Below are positions 42,828 through 51,556 of a DNA stretch of 64,000 bases, in pieces. The first letter of the stretch is position 1. Each line of letters begins with the position of its first letter. This DNA is from Virgisporangium ochraceum (GTDB lineage Bacteria; Actinomycetota; Actinomycetes; Mycobacteriales; Micromonosporaceae): contig NZ_BOPH01000022.1 of the NCBI RefSeq assembly GCF_016863655.1, positions 62,001 to 126,000 on the forward strand, in the 5' to 3' direction. The position numbers and the translations under genes are program-made. The notes under the pieces are model-generated. The model was given only the letters and a program-made list of their open reading frames with translations, did not search any database and had not been told where the DNA came from.

Positions 42828-44104
42828 GGCAGCTCCACGTCCATCGTCGTCGGCCCACCGGGTGGGCTGGTCAGCTCGAACCGGCCGTCGTAGGCCTCCA
42901 CGCGCCGGCGGATCCCGGCGAGGCCGGAGCCACGGGTCGCGTCGGCGCCGCCGCGGCCATCGTCGACGATCCGCAGCAGCAGCCGCTCACCCTCGCGGCG
43001 GACCGTCACCGCCGCCGTGCGCGCTCCACTGTGCCTGGTGACGTTCGTGAGCGCCTCCGCCACCACGAAGTACGCGGTCGCCTCGACCGAGGCGGCGCAG
43101 CGTCCCGGCACGTCGACCTCCACCGTGCACGGCACCCCGGCCCCGTTGGCCAGGCCGGCGAGCGCGCCCGCGAGCCCGCGGTCGTCGAGCACCGGCGGCA
43201 GGATGCCGCGCACGACGGTGCGCAGCTCCGCGAGCGCGAGCTCCGCGGCGTCCTGCGCCCGGCCGAGGACCTCGCCGGCGGTGGCCGGGTCGCGGTCGAG
43301 GGCCCGCCGGGCCGCACCGATCAGGACGTTCACCGCGACGAGGCGGTTCTGGGCACCATCGTGCAGGGACCGCTCGATCCGCCGCAGTTCGACCGCGTGC
43401 GCGTCGAGCGCGGCCGCGCGCGTCGCGGTCAGCTCGGCGATGCGCAGCGACACGTCGACGTCGCGCGGCGGTGCCAGCAGCCGCCGGCCCGTCGACGCCT
43501 GCCACCGGGCCAGCCCCGGACCCGCGGCCACCGCGACGGCGAGGATTCCCACGCCGATCAGCGCGACGGCCAGGGCGTCGGGCAGACCGTCGATCCGCCA
43601 GTACACGAAGCCCGGCCCACCCAGGTCGGGCGGCAGCGCCCGGTACCACAGCGGGAACGTCACGTACTGGACGACGCTGAGCGGCAGACCCAGCCCCAGC
43701 GTGCCGATCGCGAACCCGAGCGTGCCGTGGGCGGCGACGAACGCGAGCTCGCGCCGCACCCACGGGTCGCGCAGCGCCGCGCGCACCCCGCCGGGCACCG
43801 GCGGCGGACCGGGCAGGTGCGACCCCCACCGCGACAGCCGGGCCCGTTCCCGGTCGGCGGCCGACCGGGCGACCTGCAGGGCCGCCGGCACCATGAGCAG
43901 GCCGATCCCGAACACGCACAGGACCGCCACCACGGCCAGGAGCACCAGCGCCGCGAGCGCCAGGATCGACGTGCCGAGGCCACCCACCAGATGCTCCAGG
44001 GCATCGACGGCCACGCGCACGCGGTCACGGAGATACCGCCGCACCATGCGGCCGCGACCGCGCGGCGCGGCCTCGACCGCGGCGGACCCCTCGCCGACCG
44101 GCAT
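42815..44104 (-). CDS. Sensor histidine kinase, HisKA_3 type
   Basis: A 429-residue kinase with a membrane sensor module (hydrophobic helices about 42-75, 122-150 and 178-198, resembling the actinobacterial Sensor domain), then the HisKA_3 dimerisation box ERSLHDGAQNRL with phospho-acceptor H248, and the HATPase domain ending GSGLAGIRRRVEAYDG and PGGPTTMDVELP. It is the cognate partner of the response regulator it overlaps. The extracytoplasmic loops are short, so it may sense the membrane or the ABC permease rather than a free ligand. The ATG at 44104 follows GGGAGG; the longer frame would cross the operator. Confidence 0.9.
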   Translation of the reverse strand: MPVGEGSAAVEAAPRGRGRMVRRYLRDRVRVAVDALEHLVGGLGTSILALAALVLLAVVAVLCVFGIGLLMVPAALQVARSAADRERARLSRWGSHLPGPPPVPGGVRAALRDPWVRRELAFVAAHGTLGFAIGTLGLGLPLSVVQYVTFPLWYRALPPDLGGPGFVYWRIDGLPDALAVALIGVGILAVAVAAGPGLARWQASTGRRLLAPPRDVDVSLRIAELTATRAAALDAHAVELRRIERSLHDGAQNRLVAVNVLIGAARRALDRDPATAGEVLGRAQDAAELALAELRTVVRGILPPVLDDRGLAGALAGLANGAGVPCTVEVDVPGRCAASVEATAYFVVAEALTNVTRHSGARTAAVTVRREGERLLLRIVDDGRGGADATRGSGLAGIRRRVEAYDGRFELTSPPGGPTTMDVELPCGS

Positions 44105-44166
44105 GCGCACCTCCCGGCCAGACGATAGGCCACGGAAGGTGCGCCGGCCGCACCGCGGAACGGAAA

Positions 44167-44233
44167 GTACAGCCTGCTGTACCCCGACCGGCGCGCAGGC
44201 GGGATCGTCGGCGACCGCCCGCCTCCATAGCGT
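44167..44233 (+). promoter_or_regulatory. Response-regulator operator and promoter, copy 2 (faces the 64-aa gene)
   Basis: Palindrome GTACAGCCTGCTGTAC at 44167-44182, then CATAGCGT at 44226-44233 after the same 43-nt spacing as copy 1, with the CAGGCGGGATCG block between. TAGCGT lies seven nt before the ATG at 44241, so this message would be leaderless. It is 62 bp from the kinase ATG and may also influence the kinase promoter. Confidence 0.8.
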
Positions 44234-44240
44234 GGTCGGC

Positions 44241-44435
44241 ATGAGTGACGACACCGACGACCGGGGCGGGATGCTGCGCCCCGTCCTGTGGCTGCTGCTG
44301 ATCGTCAGCGCCGCCGCCAACGCCACCGCCTCGGCCGCCGGCGCGAACGTGCTCGCCGGCATCGGCTTCGGGCTGGTCACGCTCGCCTGCGCGGCGACGC
44401 TCGTCGTGCACCACTACCGCCACCGGCGGCAGTGA
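44241..44435 (+). CDS. 64-residue membrane protein under two-component control
   Basis: A 64-residue protein with an acidic N-terminus (MSDDTDDRGG), two predicted transmembrane helices (about 12-30 and 37-56) and a basic, histidine-rich end (VVHHYRHRRQ). Short linker, no family recognised. It is too small for a transporter subunit and could be an immunity-like or kinase-modulating peptide. Its promoter copies the operator and spacing of the ABC operon promoter, which strongly suggests joint induction by the neighbouring response regulator. Confidence 0.72.
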   Translation: MSDDTDDRGGMLRPVLWLLLIVSAAANATASAAGANVLAGIGFGLVTLACAATLVVHHYRHRRQ

Positions 44436-44485
44436 AACCGAATCGTTGAAGTGATCGAGGGCGATGTCGGGATATCGTGCCCTTC

Positions 44486-46489
44486 GTGACCGACGAACGG
44501 GGACGGCGGCTGCGGCTGGTGCTGGCGGCCCTCGCCGTCCTCGTGCTCGGCAGCGGCGCGGTCGCCTACGTCGTCACCGGCACCGACGCGCCGCCGGAGG
44601 CCCGCGTCGCGCCGTCGGCGGGTCCGTCGGGACAGGCGGCCATGTCGGCGGCCGAGCTCAACGACATGTGGACCCGCTACGGCGACGCGCCCGGCTTCCA
44701 CTGGACCGGCGGCGACCGCACGGTCTCCGTCGACCTCCCCGGCGACCAGGTGGGCTGGCTGTTCTCCGACACGTTCCTCGGCTCGGTCGGCGCCGACAAC
44801 ACCCGGCCGGCCAACCAGGCGATGGTCCACAACAGCCTCGTCGTGCAGACCCGCAAGGAGCTGACCTCGACCCTGCACGGCGGCTCGCCGACGATCCCGC
44901 TGTCGCTGATGTGCGACGACAAGGTGGGCCTCGGCTGCTGGGTCGGCGACGCCGTCGTCGACGGCGACCTCCTGCGCGTGGTCGTGAACCACTACGCGAA
45001 GACCGGCCCCGGCGTGCTCGACGTGCAGCGCACCTCCACGTCGCTGGTCAGCCTGGCCCTGCCGCACCTCACCGTGGCCGACACGAAGCCGCTGCCGCTC
45101 ACCCGCGGCATCGCGTGGGGCCAGTCCATCGTGGACGATGGCGGCTTCACGTACGTCTACGGGTCGGAGCGCACCGACGACTTCCAGTTCGCCCACCTGG
45201 CCCGGGTGCCCGTCGGCAAGCTCACCGGCGCGTGGGAGTTCTGGGACGGCACGTCCTGGTCGCCCGAGGAGGCGCGCTCCGCCCGGCTGGCCAGCGGCGT
45301 CGGCACCAGCTTCTCGGTCGACCGGATCGGCGGCCAGTGGGTGCTCATCAGCATGGAGTCGCACCTGCCGCTGAACTCGTCGGTGGTCGCCTACACGGCC
45401 GCGGCGCTCACCGGTCCGTTCACCGACCCGGTGGAGCTGTTCCGGGTCCCCGAGACCAACGACCAGCGCCCGGTCATCGTCTACGACGCCACGCTGCACC
45501 CGCACCTCGCGCACAAGGGCCGGCTGCTGTTCTCGTACAACGTCAACAGCCTCGAACAGGCCGACCTCTACACCGACGCCCGGTTGTACCGGCCGCGCTT
45601 CGTCGAGGTCCCGTGGCCGCCCGCCGCGCGCGACCAGGCGACGCTGCCCGCACCACCGACCACGCTGGCCGCCCGCCCCGACGAGGACGGGCGGGTGCAG
45701 CTGTCGTGGGCGGCGGCCGGGCAGGGCGCGCAGTACCGCGTGTACCAGAAGGACCTCACCGCCGGGCAGCTGCAGTGGGTGCGGCTTCCCCGCGAGGTGT
45801 CCGAGCCGTCGATGCTCGTCGACCTGTTGAAGAACGGGCACCGGTACGAGTACCGGGTGACCGCCGCGACCGGCGCCGGCGAGGGCAGGCACTCCGACCC
45901 GGTCCAGGCGACCGCGACGGTCGCGCCACCCGAGGCGCCCGGCGACTTCGTCGCCAACGCCGAGGGCAGCGGCGAGATCTGGCTCGAGTGGACCGCGCCG
46001 CGCCGCGCCTGGCGGTACATCCTGGAGAAGCGCGACGTCACCGCCGGCGAGGGCCAGTTCACCCGGCTCGACCTGCCCCGCGCGGCGCAGACGAAGCGGA
46101 TCGTCGGCGGCCTGACCCACGGCCACGAGTACGAGTTCCGCGTGCGCGCCGTCGGTGGCGGCGGCGCCGGCCCGTGGACCCGCGCCCGCGCGATCGCCTT
46201 CAAGGGGCTGCCCGTACCGCCCGGCAACGTGGCCGCCACGCCGGGCCCCGGCGGAACGGCGACGATCACCTGGACGGCGACGCCGGGCAAGGTGACCTAC
46301 AAGGTGTACCAGCGCGACGTCACCGCCGGGCAGGCCGACTTCGTGGAGCCCCGGGTGACGGTCACCGGCACCAGCGCGGTCGCCACGGGTCTCGTCCCCG
46401 GCCACGACTACGAGTTCGTGGTGACCGCCACCAACCGCGCCGGCGAGTCCGGCCGCTCCCTCCCCGGCCGCGTCACGATTCCTGGTTGA
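44486..46489 (+). CDS. Secreted DUF4185/DUF5005-like protein with three fibronectin III domains
   Basis: A 667-residue exported protein. An N-terminal signal or anchor helix (LRLVLAALAVLVLGSGAVAY) is followed by a beta-propeller-like catalytic region (about 60-380) with GWLFSDTFLGSVG, MVHNSLVVQT and WVGDAVVDGD, as in DUF4185/DUF5005 glycoside-hydrolase-like proteins, and by three fibronectin type III repeats (about 390-475, 480-570 and 575-665), each with a KDVTAG/RDVTAG strand. Action on extracellular polysaccharide is likely, activity unproven. GTG 44486 is chosen because TATCGT lies 7 nt upstream; GTG 44477 is the alternative. The end overlaps the convergent nuclease-like gene by 17 nt. 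Confidence 0.78.
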   Translation: MTDERGRRLRLVLAALAVLVLGSGAVAYVVTGTDAPPEARVAPSAGPSGQAAMSAAELNDMWTRYGDAPGFHWTGGDRTVSVDLPGDQVGWLFSDTFLGSVGADNTRPANQAMVHNSLVVQTRKELTSTLHGGSPTIPLSLMCDDKVGLGCWVGDAVVDGDLLRVVVNHYAKTGPGVLDVQRTSTSLVSLALPHLTVADTKPLPLTRGIAWGQSIVDDGGFTYVYGSERTDDFQFAHLARVPVGKLTGAWEFWDGTSWSPEEARSARLASGVGTSFSVDRIGGQWVLISMESHLPLNSSVVAYTAAALTGPFTDPVELFRVPETNDQRPVIVYDATLHPHLAHKGRLLFSYNVNSLEQADLYTDARLYRPRFVEVPWPPAARDQATLPAPPTTLAARPDEDGRVQLSWAAAGQGAQYRVYQKDLTAGQLQWVRLPREVSEPSMLVDLLKNGHRYEYRVTAATGAGEGRHSDPVQATATVAPPEAPGDFVANAEGSGEIWLEWTAPRRAWRYILEKRDVTAGEGQFTRLDLPRAAQTKRIVGGLTHGHEYEFRVRAVGGGGAGPWTRARAIAFKGLPVPPGNVAATPGPGGTATITWTATPGKVTYKVYQRDVTAGQADFVEPRVTVTGTSAVATGLVPGHDYEFVVTATNRAGESGRSLPGRVTIPG

Positions 46490-47426
46490 GCGTCACCTCG
46501 CTGCGGAAGAGGCGGTGGTCGGAGCAGGCGTGGCTGTCGCAGTTGCCGGCGTCGACCATCTGCACGTTCTGGTACGCGAAGGTGAAGTGGCTCCGGCTCA
46601 CGAACGTGTAGTCGATCTTCCCCTCCCCGTGTGAGGGCAGGCCTCCCTGCACCGGCCCGCCGCACGATCCGGCCGTGCAGTGCCGGAACTGGTCGACCTC
46701 CGAGAACGCGCCCGCCGGCGGGTAGAGGCTGTTCAGCGCCGCGTTGCCGGGCAGCAGGTTGAGGTCACCCAGCAGGAGGAACGGCCCGGCGGCCGCCTCC
46801 GGACCGAACACCCGCGCCAGCTCGCGCGCCTCGGCCTCGGGCGCCGCGTAGGGGTTCGCCTGGCCCGAGTCCTTCGGCGCGAGGTGGGTCGAGCACGCCT
46901 TCACCGACCGGCCGCCCGCGGCGAGCACCGCGCTGACACAGGCGACGCTGCGCGACTCGCTGACCGACGGCGACTCGCGGGCCTGCAGCACGTGGCCGGT
47001 GGTGAAGATGTAGCCCTGGTCGGCGGTGAGGGTGCCCCGCACCAGGATGGCGTTGCCGGCGACGTGACGCGTGTCGGGCAGGCGCACGCAGGTCCCGACG
47101 AATGTGCGCGACTTCTGGAAGTACCCGACCATCGGGTAGCCGATGGCCTGGAGCTGGATCAGCAGGTGCGCGTACTGCCGGTCGCAGACCTCGTTCAGCG
47201 AGATGACGTCGGGCCGGCGCTCCTGCACCTCCCGGATGATCCGCCCGATGATCGGGTACTGGCCGTTGTTGAGGGTCGCGCCGGCCATGTTGAAGTGCAA
47301 CAGTGTGAGCGGCTGCGGGTCGGCGGCGAGCGCCGGTCCCCCTGCTTGGAGCCCGGCCTGGAACCCGAGGGCGACCGCCACGACGACGCCGAACCCGACG
47401 ATGGTGCGCACAGCACGAGATGCCAT
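46473..47426 (-). CDS. Secreted endonuclease/exonuclease/phosphatase-family protein
   Basis: A 317-residue EEP-fold hydrolase with a signal peptide (VGFGVVVAVALGFQAGLQAG). Active-site landmarks are present: the first-strand LLHFNMAG, the metal ligand in ISLNEVCDRQYAHL, STHLAP, GDLNLLPGN and SDHRLF near the end. Family members hydrolyse phosphodiesters in DNA, sphingomyelin or phosphoinositides. Six or more cysteines in the mature part point to disulfides outside the cell. GGGGGA precedes the ATG. It is divergent from the GH43 pseudogene across a 391-bp spacer. Confidence 0.88.
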   Translation of the reverse strand: MASRAVRTIVGFGVVVAVALGFQAGLQAGGPALAADPQPLTLLHFNMAGATLNNGQYPIIGRIIREVQERRPDVISLNEVCDRQYAHLLIQLQAIGYPMVGYFQKSRTFVGTCVRLPDTRHVAGNAILVRGTLTADQGYIFTTGHVLQARESPSVSESRSVACVSAVLAAGGRSVKACSTHLAPKDSGQANPYAAPEAEARELARVFGPEAAAGPFLLLGDLNLLPGNAALNSLYPPAGAFSEVDQFRHCTAGSCGGPVQGGLPSHGEGKIDYTFVSRSHFTFAYQNVQMVDAGNCDSHACSDHRLFRSEVTLNQES

Positions 47427-47532
47427 CCGATCCCCCGTTATGTCGATGTCCGTCTATGCTGTGAGCCGGGTGATCGGCTTGTCAACGACTGCCGCCACAT
47501 CGGTGACGCCGGCGCTTCCGCGTGCCTGGGCG

Positions 47533-47591
47533 GCGACCGGGCACAGATGAACATCATCCTGGCGCGATGATGTTCCTGTGTGCCCGGTCGC
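47533..47591. repeat. 59-bp hairpin, possible family member of the central hairpin at 8191
   Basis: Arms 47533-47558 and 47566-47591 are inverted copies of 26 bp with a 2-3-base mismatch in the middle and a 7-nt loop. The base is GCGACCGGGCACA, the top GAACATCATC/GATGATGTTC. The top half resembles the upper stem GAACATCA/TGATGTTC of the hairpin within the 8.1-kb element. Confidence 0.7.
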
Positions 47592-47670
47592 TGTCCGCGG
47601 CCCGGGTCCGGCGCCCGGAACGCCGGGTGATCTCGTCGCCACCGCGAACGCATCCGTCACGGTCGACGTA

Positions 47671-47714
47671 TTGACGGACCGGGCCTGACCGGTGATGCTT
47701 CAGAGAGCGCTCTC
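47671..47714 (+). promoter_or_regulatory. Promoter with LacI-family operator upstream of the GH43 gene
   Basis: TTGACG (47671-47676) and, 17 nt later, GATGCT (47694-47699) form a weak promoter. The perfect palindrome GAGAGCGCTCTC (47703-47714), with the central CG typical of LacI/CebR operators, covers the expected transcription start. Sugar-responsive repression of the glycosidase genes downstream is inferred. Confidence 0.55.
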
Positions 47715-47817
47715 GCGACTGGTCGATCTCGCCGTCCCGGTCGCGGGAGCCGCTTCTGGCGCGGGCGGGCGCCGGCTTTGCCCGTGCTGTCGCGGTGCAC
47801 CGCCGAGGAGCGTGACG

Positions 47818-48881
47818 ATGCTGGTCTTCCGTGGTCTTCTCGTTCTCACGCTCGCGTTCGCCGGGCTCGGTGCGGCGGTGCCGGCCGGGGCCGAGGGGCC
47901 GGTGCCGCTGGGACGCACGAGCCTGCGCGCCGCCGACCCCAGCGTGATCCGCGTGGGTGGCACGTACATCTCTGCCCAGTCGGCGGGTGGCGGGATCCAC
48001 GTGCGGCAGGCGTCCTCGCCCGACGGGTTGGCCTCGGCGGCCAGCCGGCAGGTCTGGTCGGACACCGCAACCTGGGTGAGGTCTGGGCACCGGAGATCGT
48101 GCAGGACGGCGGCCGGTACCACATCTACTTCGCCGCCGGACGCGGTGCCGCCCACCGCATGTACGTGATCAGCTCGGCGACGCCCGACAGCGGCTACACG
48201 TCCGAGACGCGCATCGTGACACCCGACGACAAATGGGCCATCGACGGCGCCATGTTCCACTTCAACGGCCAGCGGTGGTTCGTGTGGTCGGGCTGGGCCG
48301 GCGACACCAACGTGGAGCAGAACATCTACATCGCCCGCATGTCGAGCCCGACGGCTACCACCGGCGGGCGGTTCGTCATCTCCCAGCCGCGGGAGAGCTG
48401 GGAGCGCGTGGTCGGCAACCCGTACATCAACGAGGGACCCGAACCGATCCGCGACCCGAACGGCCAGCTGCACATCGTCTACTCCGCGAACGGCAGCTGG
48501 AGCTCCCAGTACTGCCTCGCCGACCTGCGACTGCGCGCCGGGGGCGACCCGACCTACGTGTGGGACTGGTACAAGTCCAACGGCTGTGTCCTCGGCTCGA
48601 ACCGCGCCACGATGATGGCCGGCTGGGACCCGACCCTGTACGTCGACGGGCCCGGCCACCACACGTTCGTGCTGCTGCGGGGCGACATCGCCACGAGCCC
48701 GCCGGCCGGGCCGCGGTTCCCGTTCATGTACCACGGGGTGGCGAAGGGCACGCCCTACGCGTGGGAGAACCGCTACTGGTACACCGGCACGTTCGTGTGG
48801 TGGGGCAACAGCACCTACCGGCGTGCCAACATGCCCGGTGCCAATACCGATACCGGGTTCAGTCTCAAATTCTTCGAATAG
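47818..48881 (+). pseudogene. GH43-like glycosidase broken by a one-base deletion
   Basis: The N-terminal part (MLVFRGLLVLTLAFAGLGAA signal peptide, then SLRAADPSVIRVGGTYISAQ with the GH43 catalytic Asp region) reads in one frame to about 48063. The rest (NLGEVWAPEIVQDGGRYHIY, WAIDGAMFHFNGQ, INEGPEPIRDPNGQLHIVYS to the end) reads in the next. Restoring one C between 48064 and 48067 (ACACCGCAAC to ACACCCGCAAC) gives a continuous DTRNLGEVWAPEI, as expected for arabinanase/xylosidase-type GH43. Either a recent pseudogene or a sequencing error. GAGGAG precedes the ATG; a LacI-type operator lies about 100 bp upstream. Confidence 0.85.
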
Positions 48882-48910
48882 TGTCGATACCTGGGGTTAC
48901 ACTGCCGCCC

Positions 48911-50542
48911 ATGCGACGGCGGTTGACGTCCCTCGGTCTCGTTCTCTCCCTTGTGGTTCCGGCATCGCCCGCGGCCGCGAAAACCAAAACTTTCGATGCC
49001 CGGGACTTCGCGGTGTACGGGTTCAGCCAGTCCGACGTGGACCAGGAGGACCCGCAGGTCTACACCCTGCGCCCCGACACGACGATCCGCGCGATCGGCA
49101 AGTGGTCGACGAACGGCGACGAGGCCGCCGACTACAACTTCGGCCAGATCGCGCGGTACCACGCGCAGGGCACCGCGTTCATGGGCAGCGGGACGGCGAG
49201 CGTCATCTTCCCGCACGACTTCGCGTCCCCCGCGATCTTCGACGACATGTCGACGCGCGACGCGAACGGTGACCCCGTGCCCCACGACGAGTTCGGGTTT
49301 CCGGTACCGGCCAGGCGCGGCAACATCTTCAACCCGGCGTACCGCGCCTACCTGCTCGGCTGGGCGAAGATCCAGATCGACGGCGGCGTCGACGGGATCA
49401 ACCTCGACGAGGTCAACGCCGGCTTCAGCGGCGGGCAGAAGTACGGCTTCAACGGCAACGAGGGGTTCGACGACTACGCGATCGCCGACTTCACCCGGTA
49501 CCTGCTGGCGAAGTACCCGCGCTACACGGCCGCCGACTGGACGGCGCGGTTCGGCATGACCGCCGACAACCGGCCGCGACGGGACGTGCCGCCGAACGAC
49601 CTGACCCGCAACTTCAACTACCGCACCTACCTCAAGGCCAACGGTCTCAACCTCGACCCGCTGAACGCCGCGAACCCGTTGGCGCCGGAGTGGGGACGGG
49701 TGACCGCGAACCGCATGTACGCCGGCGACACCAGCTTCACCGCGACGTACCTGCGCCGGTACTGGAAGTCCATGGTGGACGAACTCCGCCGCTACGCGAA
49801 ACGGCCCATCCTCATCACCTCCAACGGCCTGCTGCCGTACGTGGACTTCAACAGCGTCGGCTTGTACCCGTGGAACCCCGACGAGCAGACGCCCGACTTC
49901 CGCGGCGCCGACTACATGCCGGTCCTCGACGGTCACCTCAACGGGGCGAAGTCGTTGCAGGCCAACTACCGGTACCTGAAGAACACCAGCCGGGAGATCG
50001 CCGGCGACGTCCCGGTGACCGTGTTCATCGACTGGCCCAACGACATGATGACCAGCTACCTCAACCTGCCGCTGGAGGAGCGCAAGGACTACTGGCGCAT
50101 CTTCGGCGCCGAGGCCTACGCCAACGGGCTGTACCCGGCCTTCCACCTCAAGGACACCGTCGGCAGCCCCACCGCCGAACAGCTCGGCATGCTCGACTTC
50201 CTCACGGAGTACAGCCGGTTCTACAAGGACAACCGGCGGCTGTACCGCAACACCACCCACGCGCCGCAACCGGTACGGGTCAGCGCGGCCAACGTGTCGG
50301 TGAGCCTGCTGAGCAACGGGCTGCGCACGGTCCACCTCGTCAACCACAACTACGACCGGGGCATCCGCCCGCAGTCCGATGTCACCGTGGGCGTCGACCT
50401 GCCGCGTTGCCCGCGCCGCGTCACGCTGGTTTCCCCCGACCGGACCGGCGCGTCGACGCCCGCGTCGACCTGCCGTGGCGGCCGGCTGACCGTGACCGTC
50501 GACCGGCTCGACCACTACTCCGTGCTCGTGCTGGCCGGTTGA
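48911..50542 (+). CDS. Secreted TIM-barrel glycosidase-like protein
   Basis: A 543-residue exported protein with a signal peptide (RLTSLGLVLSLVVPASPAAA). It has the look of a glycoside-hydrolase-superfamily barrel: DGINLDEVNAGFSGG, with D166/E167 at the end of a strand, ILITSNGLLPYVDFN, GADYMPVLDG, VTVFIDWPND, and a C-terminal beta-sandwich domain (about 450-543). I cannot assign a GH family. TACACT is 7 nt before the ATG (48898-48903), so it has its own leaderless promoter even though it starts only 29 nt after the GH43 frame. Probably part of a sugar-polymer use locus. Confidence 0.75.
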   Translation: MRRRLTSLGLVLSLVVPASPAAAKTKTFDARDFAVYGFSQSDVDQEDPQVYTLRPDTTIRAIGKWSTNGDEAADYNFGQIARYHAQGTAFMGSGTASVIFPHDFASPAIFDDMSTRDANGDPVPHDEFGFPVPARRGNIFNPAYRAYLLGWAKIQIDGGVDGINLDEVNAGFSGGQKYGFNGNEGFDDYAIADFTRYLLAKYPRYTAADWTARFGMTADNRPRRDVPPNDLTRNFNYRTYLKANGLNLDPLNAANPLAPEWGRVTANRMYAGDTSFTATYLRRYWKSMVDELRRYAKRPILITSNGLLPYVDFNSVGLYPWNPDEQTPDFRGADYMPVLDGHLNGAKSLQANYRYLKNTSREIAGDVPVTVFIDWPNDMMTSYLNLPLEERKDYWRIFGAEAYANGLYPAFHLKDTVGSPTAEQLGMLDFLTEYSRFYKDNRRLYRNTTHAPQPVRVSAANVSVSLLSNGLRTVHLVNHNYDRGIRPQSDVTVGVDLPRCPRRVTLVSPDRTGASTPASTCRGGRLTVTVDRLDHYSVLVLAG

Positions 50543-50575
50543 CCCTCTCCCCGTGTCAGGGTGCAGAGTCGCGGC

Positions 50576-51556
50576 ATGGACCTGACAGAGCTGGGCTCCG
50601 TTCACGGGGTGGTGGTCGCGCGGCGGGACGCCGTCGTCGAGGAGTGGTACGGCAGCGGGCCGGACTTCTCCTGGGGGGTGCCGCTCGGCGTCGTGGACTT
50701 CGGGCCGGACACCCTGCACGACATGCGTTCGGTGACGAAGAGCGTCGTCGCGCTGCTGTACGGGATCGCACTGGAGCGGGGGCTCGTGCCGGCACCGGAC
50801 GAGCCGCTGGTGCGGCACTTCCCCGAGTACCCCGACCTGGCCGCCGACCCGGAGCGGGCGACGCGCACCGTCGGGCACGCCCTCACGATGACGCTCGGCG
50901 TCGAGTGGGACGAGAGCGTGCCCTACACGGGCCCGGCGAACGCCGAGATCGCCATGGAGCTGGCGGCGGACCGGTACCGGTTCGTCCTGGAGCGGCCACT
51001 CGTCGATGAGCCCGGCCGGCAGTGGCACTACTGCGGTGGAGCGTCCGCCCTGCTGGGTGGGCTCATCAGCAAGGGGTCCGGGCAGGGCCTGGCCGACTTC
51101 GCGCGCGCGGAGCTGTTCACGCCGCTGGGCATCGACCGGTTCGAGTGGATGGCCGGCGGCGACGGCGTGCCGTCGGCGGCGTCCGGGCTGCGGCTGACCC
51201 CGCGCGGGCTGGCCCGCGTCGGTCAGCTCGTGCTCGGTGACGGGCTGGGCATCGTCCCCGCGTCGTGGCTCGACGTGGCGTTGCGGACGCACGTGACGAT
51301 CGGCGGCACGCTGCGCTACGGGTACCAGTGGTACCTCGACACCGTCGGTCCACATCGGACGGTCTCCGCGATGGGCAACGGCGGGCAGCGGCTGTTCGTG
51401 CTGCCCGATCTCGACCTCGCGGTCGCGGTGACCGCGGGCGGCTACGACAGCGCCGACCAGTCGGCCACGCCCGACGCCGTGCTGGCGCGGGTGCTGGCTA
51501 GCCTTCCCACGGGATCTGCTCTTCCCACGGGATCAGCGCCGACCGGTGGAAGTTGA
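50576..51556 (+). CDS. Serine beta-lactamase/DD-peptidase-fold hydrolase
   Basis: A 326-residue class C beta-lactamase-fold protein. The nucleophile motif SVTK (S52-K55) follows the typical HDMR; Y in QWHYCGGASALL is the second-motif tyrosine, and a GNGGQRLFVLPDL segment stands where HxG/KTG would be. No signal peptide, so an intracellular esterase is more likely than resistance. The last 59 nt overlap the convergent GH20 gene, where a 14-bp direct repeat (51503-51516 and 51521-51534) encodes LPTGSALPTGSA here and part of the GH20 C-terminus on the other strand, suggesting recent extension of one of the two ends. Confidence 0.85.
   Translation: MDLTELGSVHGVVVARRDAVVEEWYGSGPDFSWGVPLGVVDFGPDTLHDMRSVTKSVVALLYGIALERGLVPAPDEPLVRHFPEYPDLAADPERATRTVGHALTMTLGVEWDESVPYTGPANAEIAMELAADRYRFVLERPLVDEPGRQWHYCGGASALLGGLISKGSGQGLADFARAELFTPLGIDRFEWMAGGDGVPSAASGLRLTPRGLARVGQLVLGDGLGIVPASWLDVALRTHVTIGGTLRYGYQWYLDTVGPHRTVSAMGNGGQRLFVLPDLDLAVAVTAGGYDSADQSATPDAVLARVLASLPTGSALPTGSAPTGGS

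Larger units (their letters stand above)
47427..47817. other. Intergenic spacer with hairpin and sugar-type operator
   Basis: No gene is seen in this 391-bp divergent spacer. It holds a 59-bp hairpin (47533-47591), a promoter with a LacI-family operator (47671-47714) and, close to 47800, a GAGGAG ribosome binding site for the GH43 reading frame. Confidence 0.7.
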
